The notes beneath the pieces were generated by a model. It saw nothing but the letters and a program-made list of their open reading frames with translations. It searched no databases and was not told the origin of the DNA. A stretch of 64,000 nucleotides of DNA, from contig NC_054083.1 in the NCBI RefSeq assembly GCF_017562075.2, positions 744,001 through 808,000 on the forward strand. The letters are read 5' to 3'. Positions 55,686 to 64,000 of this stretch are shown in pieces. Each line of letters starts with the position of its first letter. Position 1 is the stretch's first letter. The stretch is from Anopheles merus. Taxonomy: Eukaryota > Arthropoda > Insecta > Diptera > Culicidae. A program made the translations under genes and the position numbers.

Positions 55686-56089
55686 ATGTAGAGAATGGAA
55701 ATAGCATAGGAGCAGCAAAAGAAGAAAGAACGTAAAACTTGTACTAAAAACATCAAGAAAGTAATTAATTTCACATAGAAGAACGTAACCGGCTTTGCGA
55801 CGTAACAGAGATTTCAAATAGCCGGCGAATCAGAAGGAGATGGAAACGGAGAAGCAGAGAGAGATAGCAATATCAGGGCGAAATAAAACCCAAACGTAGG
55901 AAACGTCAGGCAAGGAAAATGAAGAAAACGTCAAAAGAAGGAAACGAGTCAGTCTTGTGTTTAGAGAAGTCGAAGACAGACGTAAAGCAAGAACAAGCTA
56001 AATATAATTTAAAGAACCCTTTTGATTAGAAGGAACTTATTTTAAATAAAAAGATGTCAAAAAGAACCTTAAATCACGACAGGCTCCAC
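55686..56089 (+). repeat. Possible 3' LTR remnant of LTR-2
   Basis: Follows a purine run and starts TGTAGAG; AATAAAAAG near 56047 could be a polyadenylation signal. No 5' partner is found, so this is tentative. Confidence 0.3.
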
Positions 56090-56290
56090 GCAGACGTCAC
56101 TGGCTCTGGGTTTTCTTCACTTTTTGTGCACCACAGCTCATCGCGTTCGAGGAGCATTTGCATTTTAAACCTCCACGTTTGGTAGTTTTGGTTCGTCAAC
56201 CTTTGCACAATAAATCGCTGGGAGTCCGCCATTTCGCCTGGGCCTGTTAGCCTGTTAGCAGAATCGCAATAAAGTAACGCAGCACACTTG
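56090..56290 (-). pseudogene. Copia-type gag start (minus strand)
   Basis: Read on the minus strand from ATG at about 56233: MADSQRFIVQRLTNQNYQTW followed by a short stretch with LLERDELW. That is the N-terminus of Ty1/copia Gag (NY.TW..M...L). It breaks off after about 47 residues. On its 5' side (56240..56480) AATAAAA-containing sequence is probably its LTR and leader. Confidence 0.65.
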
Positions 56291-56521
56291 AGGGGTAGAG
56301 TTCAGAACGCAGAGAGAGATTTTATTCAACATAGCAACCTACTTTATACCCTTCCTCCTGTCACTTAACATTATATTCATGCCAGGTAGCATCACGCCTG
56401 ACAGTGGTAAACCATTATTCCACAAGCACCACACTTATAGTCATATATTGCTTGTCAAATTATGAGAGTGTGTGAGTTATCGTCCGAAAATGTCCGCTTG
56501 GGTCGTTTATTTATGCGGTAA

Positions 56522-56830
56522 CCGTATACCCGATGCGCAATCTCAGAGCGTTTCTACATACACCGAGACTGCAGGTGAGAGATGGCTGTGAGAGAATTGA
56601 CAATCGGTTTCTATAATTGATGTAAACTATAATTGATCGTTCGCCATAAACTGCCAATTCATTTTTTCTCAGCTCTATCGTTCTTTGCATGCCGAGGAGA
56701 ATTCTCTCACCGAAAATGCTGTCAGTCGCTGTCAAAGCATGCTGTCAGTTATTTTCTCAGCTGCTTTCTCGGTGTATGTAGAAACGCTCTCAGATTGCGC
56801 ATATATTTGTTTTATCAAAACATAGGTAAA
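56522..56830. mobile_element. Harbinger-type CCGTA MITE, half copy, interrupted
   Basis: CCGTATACCCGATGCGCAATC at the left, then a 242 bp TIR element, then CAGATTGCGCATATATTTG. The inner body and the right end are lost after about 56822. Confidence 0.7.
56547..56788. mobile_element. 242 bp TIR element with CTCAG duplication
   Basis: At least 20 bp perfect inverted ends (AGCGTTTCTACATACACCGA). CTCAG at 56542 and 56789, 5 bp. It splits the palindrome GCGCAATCTCAGATTGCGC of the MITE. Superfamily unknown. Confidence 0.85.
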
Positions 56831-57640
56831 AGTAAGGCTTAGCCCTCTACGTTACGCTAGCGTTACGCGTAACGCCTGTTTATCGCAAACCCAAGCAGCA
56901 TTTTTTGAACGCCTGTTTTAACCGGTAGATGCGGTATGATGCTTGAAAACGTTGATGATACCTAAATTCATCGGATGCAATGCTGAATCTGCGGCACATT
57001 TCTCGAACACACTGTTCCGCGCCGAGGACATGCAGTCGAATATTTTTTACACGTATAACCTTTGTGTACATCCCCCCTCCCTTCTTCCAAATCGCCTCAA
57101 ATTCTGGTGCCGGCTGTTTGTGGGTCTAAAGTGTTTTTCTAGAGTAATTAATAAATACATTATGAAGCGGTAATCCTTGCATGTGCACTGCTTACGAGAG
57201 TTCATACATAAATGTTTGGATCAGCAAACTGAGTCTGGCAATATATGTAGGATGCAGGATCATTTGACCAGCTAGCAGAACCGATAACTGCTTCTAATCA
57301 TATGCACATGGTTAATAAAACACCACTCGCCCGCGCCACGTATGTTCTAAGTCTATCGCGATAATAAAATACCAAAAAATCACGACAAACTGATTGACCA
57401 GGAGTTGGTTACCAAAATATCACCAATCAGATCAGACGCCACAACGACCATGTGCGTCTTACCTCTGATCATCGCACATGTGTACGTGAACCGAAATGAA
57501 TTTCATTTCAATCACGAGTGCTGGTGATAGCATCAGTGGCATTTCGAAATTGATCACAGACAAACAAAGTCACGTCAAAGTGACCGACCAAGAGGTGCTT
57601 GCTGCAATGTCACCAATCTGGTCACACGTCACAACGACTA
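56831..57640. other. Intergenic DNA; right part repeats the TGATCA-rich motif
   Basis: A patch with ACGTTACGCTAGCGTTACGC at about 56859. From about 57360 on, GACCAAGAG/GTCACCAAT motifs resemble 21640..21720. No gene. Confidence 0.35.
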
Positions 57641-57819
57641 CCCGCTGCGCAAATTCGAGCAGTTTTCTGCGTAGTTTTTTGCGTCGTTTTGTGTCAAAAA
57701 ATACGCAAAAAAATACGCTAAACTTCAGCCAAAACTACCCCGCTGCGCAAATTCGAGCAGTTTTCTGCGTAGTTTTTTGCGTCGTTTTGTGTCAAAAAAT
57801 ACGCAAAAAAATACGCTAA
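57641..57819. repeat. Two short tandem units (98 and 81 bp) with hairpins
   Basis: CCCGCTGCGCAAATTCGAGC starts at 57641 and 57739. Each contains GCGTAGTTTTTTGCG and the near-inverse CGCAAAAAAATACGC, a strong stem. Confidence 0.8.
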
Positions 57820-58904
57820 CCCGCTGCGCAAAGCGACGGAAGAAATCAAGGCGTTCGGAGAATTTTAACATGCCTTCCTTTTCTCTCCAACGGCAAATTT
57901 GTCGAGCAGCTCGTCGAGCTGCCCGTCCCTGGCTCCGCCTCATTCCCCTCGCCTGAACACGCTGTCGAAGGTTTAGATGTGTTGGTGCGTCAGACGGCCA
58001 ATCGCTATCAGCCGTCGTCCGTGCTCTTTCCCTCCATAGCGCTATCTCTTTCTCGCGTGTGGTCAATGCTCGCGAGCTGTTGTGGCGCCTAAAAATGCCG
58101 TTAACAAACATTGCGGCGATGAAGTTGCATTTTCACAAATCAAACCAAAAAAGCGCAATGAGTTTAATCGATGCAATGTAAAAATGGCTACGGAATCACT
58201 AGCGCACGATGGAGGGTTTGCTGTGCAACGCGCAGAACCCTTATTCGCATTAACACGTTCAGCCCGGCGCTGATTTTCATCAACTTTCCTTTCCGCCGGC
58301 ATCTAGAACGCAAGCTGATCGTGCAACCGGCATACTGGAAAGTCTGTGTTGTCTTCTGGAATGTTATGATTCATTGGTCAAAGAAAGGAAGGTGTTCATG
58401 ACAGTGGCGGATTAGGGGAATCGGGGGAAAGATGAGATGAGGCTCCTGTACATGGTAACTGATGACCGGGAGGAGGGGGTACTGGCACACAGCTGTTGGG
58501 AGATTGAACAGCATACTTAAATTGACGGCGGGCGCGGGCTTCGACCATGGGACCCCTACGCTCATCGGTCACAGGCCCTAAAATTGTTGTCGCCATGGGG
58601 GGAGGGGAGGTGCAAATGGTTCTCCCGCCACGGAGCCCTAACGACCATCTTTCCGGGGACCCTTGTCGCTAATAATCTGTCCACTTGTAGACATACGGCA
58701 TACTACAGACTAAAAATCTTCGGCGACCGCCTAGTCCGCCAACCGTTAGATCCGCCGCTGGTTCATGACGGTGTTTTTTCTATCGTGGAGGTGCATCCTT
58801 CCCCCTGCCTGCAGCGTATGCATCGAGCAGGAGACAGTGTGGCAGTATGCAAGTTGCACGCTGGATAGGAGCGGGCCCGCAACACCGCCATCATTCCGCA
58901 CATC

Positions 58905-59025
58905 TGCATGCCCGTCGTGGGTTCTAACCGCGTATGAACCGTCCGCCGTAGCAAGGGCTGACTATCCGGCTACGTGGTACTCAAGTCCTGAAAAGGCCGG
59001 CATGATCGCGTAGACTATTACGCCA

Positions 59026-59056
<31 letters not shown>
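58905..59056 (+). mobile_element. SINE-B in array unit 1
   Basis: tRNA-like segment with the B-box-like GGGTTCTAACC, core CGTAGCAAGGGCTGACTATC and an (AAT)n tail. Relatives: 34262..34385 and about 8318..8360. Confidence 0.6.
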
Positions 59057-59057
<1 letters not shown>

Positions 59058-59487
59058 GAACTTAGCAAAGCAGTCCACACTCGGGGAAGGTTTTTGTTTT
59101 GACTTTGGTGCTGCCGGGTCTACCGCTGTGGCGCGACAAATGCACGGAATTCACTCGACTAAAACATGAACCTACCGATCCGAACCCATTCCAAGGCAAT
59201 GCCGGTCAATCGGCGTCATGATAACTTTTCCAAACCAACAAGCCGCCAGATTCTGGACGGGCAGGTGCAGCACCATATGCGCGAAAGAAATTTGCTACAT
59301 ATCACACGCACGTTTGCTTCGATCGTGTGCCTTTTTAACACCCCCAACAGCAGAACCGATCGCAAAGATCGTGGTGCCAATCCGATAGTTGTGTTGTCTC
59401 TCAGGTAGCGAAATCGAAAATGCATGGACTTTGTAGCCGCAGCGGATGAAAATGTACGCATCAGAATCAAATAGTTTTGGGGTTTCC

Positions 59488-59631
<144 letters not shown>

Positions 59632-61466
59632 GAGCACGCACGCACGCACACATGCACGTACGCGTGTACGCGGGCAGGCACCCGCGAAAGCGCAAACGCA
59701 AGCACGCACCCACGATAGCGCGAACGCAAGCACGCACTTCCCCCCTTCCCACATGATCGATTACGGCTACCGTATAGGTAGAACGGCTGGTTCAGCTTTC
59801 TTGTATCGCATCCTCATCCAAAGCGCCGGGCGGGGTGGGGGATCGCGACATGATAGAGTGAACGGTCACTTTCCCCGCGCTGTGTGTGTGTGTGTCGCGA
59901 CCCGAAAACTCGAGACAGATTTCTGCACATTTCAAAAAAGTTATTTTATTTCCATTATAAACTGTGCTACATGATGCATAGAAGGTCGTTGAAGCATCCA
60001 ACATGTTCAAATCAAAAAAAATTAGATTAGTGTTAGACGTTCTCCTACGCTTGTTTTAAATAGGCTTCTTCACCCTCAATTGGCAGGGGCATCGAATGGT
60101 CTCATCAGCAGCGGCACGAAATAAAATAAACCATCAATACACCGATAACACTTTAAATCCCAAAATGAACCAGCTTCTCCTCCCGCATCGTCAAGGTCAC
60201 ACACGAATAAATAAATGCTAACACCCACCAATTACAATACACAACCGCAATGTACATATACACCAACGCATACACACTGATTAGCTGACGGCGAAAGGCA
60301 CGGGCTGAAGCGCAAGTATAAGGCAAGGCAGGGAGGGGAAGGGAGTTAGAGGAAGAAGGAGGAGGAAGGAATGGGCGCCAACCCGCTGCGCAAAGCGACG
60401 GAAGAAATCAAGGCGTTCGGAGAATTTTAACATGCCTTCCTTTTCTCTCCAACGGCAAATTTGTCGAGCAGCTCGTCGAGCTGCCCGTCCCTGGCTCCGC
60501 CTCATTCCCCTCGCCTGAACACGCTGTCGAAGGTTTAGATGTGTTGGTGCGTCAGACGGCCAATCGCTATCAGCCGTCGTCCGTGCTCTTTCCCTCCATA
60601 GCGCTATCTCTTTCTCGCGTGTGGTCAATGCTCGCGAGCTGTTGTGGCGCCTAAAAATGCCGTTAACAAACATTGCGGCGATGAAGTTGCATTTTCACAA
60701 ATCAAACCAAAAAAGCGCAATGAGTTTAATCGATGCAATGTAAAAATGGCTACGGAATCACTAGCGCACGATGGAGGGTTTGCTGTGCAACGCGCAGAAC
60801 CCTTATTCGCATTAACACGTTCAGCCCGGCGCTGATTTTCATCAACTTTCCTTTCCGCCGGCATCTAGAACGCAAGCTGATCGTGCAACCGGCATACTGG
60901 AAAGTCTGTGTTGTCTTCTGGAATGTTATGATTCATTGGTCAAAGAAAGGAAGGTGTTCATGACAGTGGCGGATTAGGGGAATCGGGGGAAAGATGAGAT
61001 GAGGCTCCTGTACATGGTAACTGATGACCGGGAGGAGGGGGTACTGGCACACAGCTGTTGGGAGATTGAACAGCATACTTAAATTGACGGCGGGCGCGGG
61101 CTTCGACCATGGGACCCCTACGCTCATCGGTCACAGGCCCTAAAATTGTTGTCGCCATGGGGGGAGGGGAGGTGCAAATGGTTCTCCCGCCACGGAGCCC
61201 TAACGACCATCTTTCCGGGGACCCTTGTCGCTAATAATCTGTCCACTTGTAGACATACGGCATACTACAGACTAAAAATCTTCGGCGACCGCCTAGTCCG
61301 CCAACCGTTAGATCCGCCGCTGGTTCATGACGGTGTTTTTTCTATCGTGGAGGTGCATCCTTCCCCCTGCCTGCAGCGTATGCATCGAGCAGGAGACAGT
61401 GTGGCAGTATGCAAGTTGCACGCTGGATAGGAGCGGGCCCGCAACACCGCCATCATTCCGCACATC

Positions 61467-61587
61467 TGCATGCCCGTCGTGGGTTCTAACCGCGTATGAA
61501 CCGTCCGCCGTAGCAAGGGCTGACTATCCGGCTACGTGGTACTCAAGTCCTGAAAAGGCCGGCATGATCGCGTAGACTATTACGCCA

Positions 61588-61618
<31 letters not shown>
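61467..61618 (+). mobile_element. SINE-B in array unit 2
   Basis: Copy of 58905..59056, displaced by exactly one array period (2562 bases). Confidence 0.6.
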
Positions 61619-61619
<1 letters not shown>

Positions 61620-62049
61620 GAACTTAGCAAAGCAGTCCACACTCGGGGAAGGTTTTTGTTTTGACTTTGGTGCTGCCGGGTCTACCGCTGTGGCGCGACA
61701 AATGCACGGAATTCACTCGACTAAAACATGAACCTACCGATCCGAACCCATTCCAAGGCAATGCCGGTCAATCGGCGTCATGATAACTTTTCCAAACCAA
61801 CAAGCCGCCAGATTCTGGACGGGCAGGTGCAGCACCATATGCGCGAAAGAAATTTGCTACATATCACACGCACGTTTGCTTCGATCGTGTGCCTTTTTAA
61901 CACCCCCAACAGCAGAACCGATCGCAAAGATCGTGGTGCCAATCCGATATTTGTGTTGTCTCTCAGGTAGCGAAATCGAAAATGCATGGACTTTGTAGCC
62001 GCAGCGGATGAAAATGTACGCATCAGAATCAAATAGTTTTGGGGTTTCC

Positions 62050-62051
<2 letters not shown>

Positions 62052-62133
<82 letters not shown>
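62052..62133. repeat. (CA)n microsatellite, unit 2
   Basis: About 82 bp of CA dinucleotides. Confidence 0.97.
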
Positions 62134-62135
<2 letters not shown>

Positions 62136-63028
62136 GAGCACGCACGCACGCACACATGCACGTACGCGTGTACGCGGGCAGGCACCCGCGAAAGCGCAAA
62201 CGCAAGCACGCACCCACGATAGCGCGAACGCAAGCACGCACTTCCCCCCTTCCCACATGATCGATTACGGCTACCGTATAGGTAGAACGGCTGGTTCAGC
62301 TTTCTTGTATCGCATCCTCATCCAAAGCGCCGGGCGGGGTGGGGGATCGCGACATGATAGAGTGAACGGTCACTTTCCCCGCGCTGTGTGTGTGTGTGTC
62401 GCGACCCGAAAACTCGAGACAGATTTCTGCACATTTCAAAAAAGTTATTTTATTTCCATTATAAACTGTGCTACATGATGCATAGAAGGTCGTTGAAGCA
62501 TCCAACATGTTCAAATCAAAAAAAATTAGATTAGTGTTAGACGTTCTCCTACGCTTGTTTTAAATAGGCTTCTTCACCCTCAATTGGCAGGGGCATCGAA
62601 TGGTCTCATCAGCAGCGGCACGAAATAAAATAAACCATCAATACACCGATAACACTTTAAATCCCAAAATGAACCAGCTTTCTCCTCCCGCATCGTCAAG
62701 GTCACACACGAATAAATAAATGCTAACACCCACCAATTACAATACACAACCGCAATGTACATATACACCAACGCATACACACTGATTAGCTGACGGCGAA
62801 AGGCACGGGCTGAAGCGCAAGTATAAGGCAAGGCAGGGAGGGGAAGGGAGTTAGAGGAAGAAGGAGGAGGAAGGAATGGGCGCCAATATTTTTGAATTTT
62901 TCGGCCGTTTTTTTTTTGCTCCACCGTCTGAAATAGTTCATCCATTCCTTCAACAGATGGCGCTCGTTCCGCACCTAAAAACTGCAATAAATACGCTGGC
63001 TATCGTAGTTTTGGCTGAAGTTTAGCGT

Positions 63029-64000
63029 CCCGCTGCGCAAAGCGACGGAAGAAATCAAGGCGTTCGGAGAATTTTAACATGCCTTCCTTTTCTCTCCAAC
63101 GGCAAATTTGTCGAGCAGCTCGTCGAGCTGCCCGTCCCTGGCTCCGCCTCATTCCCCTCGCCTGAACACGCTGTCGAAGGTTTAGATGTGTTGGTGCGTC
63201 AGACGGCCAATCGCTATCAGCCGTCGTCCGTGCTCTTTCCCTCCATAGCGCTATCTCTTTCTCGCGTGTGGTCAATGCTCGCGAGCTGTTGTGGCGCCTA
63301 AAAATGCCGTTAACAAACATTGCGGCGATGAAGTTGCATTTTCACAAATCAAACCAAAAAAGCGCAATGAGTTTAATCGATGCAATGTAAAAATGGCTAC
63401 GGAATCACTAGCGCACGATGGAGGGTTTGCTGTGCAACGCGCAGAACCCTTATTCGCATTAACACGTTCAGCCCGGCGCTGATTTTCATCAACTTTCCTT
63501 TCCGCCGGCATCTAGAACGCAAGCTGATCGTGCAACCGGCATACTGGAAAGTCTGTGTTGTCTTCTGGAATGTTATGATTCATTGGTCAAAGAAAGGAAG
63601 GTGTTCATGACAGTGGCGGATTAGGGGAATCGGGGGAAAGATGAGATGAGGCTCCTGTACATGGTAACTGATGACCGGGAGGAGGGGGTACTGGCACACA
63701 GCTGTTGGGAGATTGAACAGCATACTTAAATTGACGGCGGGCGCGGGCTTCGACCATGGGACCCCTACGCTCATCGGTCACAGGCCCTAAAATTGTTGTC
63801 GCCATGGGGGGAGGGGAGGTGCAAATGGTTCTCCCGCCACGGAGCCCTAACGACCATCTTTCCGGGGACCCTTGTCGCTAATAATCTGTCCACTTGTAGA
63901 CATACGGCATACTACAGACTAAAAATCTTCGGCGACCGCCTAGTCCGCCAACCGTTAGATCCGCCGCTGGTTCATGACGGTGTTTTTTCTATCGTGGAGG
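63029..64000. repeat. Tandem array unit 3, cut by the window end
   Basis: First 972 bases of another unit, by eye the same as the start of units 1 and 2. The array continues beyond the window. Confidence 0.9.

Larger units (their letters stand above)
60382..63028. repeat. Tandem array unit 2 (2647 bp)
   Basis: Same order as unit 1, with a shorter (CA)n (about 62052..62133) and an extra 140 bp segment at its end (62887..63028) that finishes TAGTTTTGGCTGAAGTTTAGCG, the inverse of 57716..57737. Only a few other differences, for example one base near 61951. Confidence 0.9.

Noticed and set aside
57725..58111. Arg-rich minus-strand frames repeated in each tandem array unit
   Set aside because: Same frames recur only because the units are duplicated; no known domain, and GC-rich sequence favours chance open frames.

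Overview
The window looks like repeat-rich chromosomal DNA of a dipteran insect, most likely a mosquito and possibly an anopheline. The evidence is short introns with GT-AG ends, two insect-type single-copy genes (CHMP7 and a mitochondrial-type MTHFD2/NMDMC), and a very high density of transposons, including a tRNA-derived SINE with a GAA-rich tail that resembles, from memory, the Anopheles SINE200 type. Species assignment is inference; nothing bacterial or plasmid-like is present.

Host genes. CHMP7 (ESCRT-III/nuclear-envelope sealing) is complete at 6497..7929 with one intron. The folate enzyme gene MTHFD2/NMDMC has three clear exons at 33380..35833; a fourth exon about 10 kb upstream (22918..23219) has a mitochondrial-presequence-like N-terminus and a splice donor whose phase fits the first core exon. 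Its 10 kb intron is filled with elements (a GGCTCC/AT palindrome, a broken LINE, a hAT element, Tigger-like MITEs).

Mobile DNA, left to right. 1..5400: LINE fragment, then a three-deep nest (Tigger-like MITE interrupted by a SINE, itself interrupted by the defective LTR element LTR-1), plus a 666 bp TIR element. 7930..15650: a SINE split by a MITE, a fold-back TA element, a solo LTR, CAAGG-ended elements (one with a 9 bp target duplication, Mutator-like), TTA-flanked Harbinger-type MITEs and TA-flanked MITEs. 15650..22900: AT-rich sequence with SINE, Harbinger-type and fold-back copies. 36100..57000: a composite block. A decayed Ty3/gypsy element (LTR-2; gag 42962..44260, pol 44546..45265 and 54218..55571) is interrupted by a Harbinger transposon (45380..54214), which is interrupted by another LTR element (LTR-4, 45565..49894), which carries three MITEs. 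A young, apparently intact CsRn1-type element (LTR-3, 38519..42695) sits upstream of the LTR-2 gag. Left of LTR-3 is an array of 11 short hairpin motifs with compensatory stem changes (37108..38056). 57641..64000: a tandem array of about 2.6 kb units, two complete and one cut by the window edge.

Main points for follow-up: interlocked transposase and MADF genes in the Harbinger element, each with an exon in the other's intron; a candidate intron in LTR-2 whose removal would fuse Gag to Pol in frame; a textbook-like -1 frameshift signal in LTR-3; the covarying hairpin array; and the candidate distant presequence exon of MTHFD2. Nearly all element boundaries were set by aligning repeat copies by eye and by reading target-site duplications.
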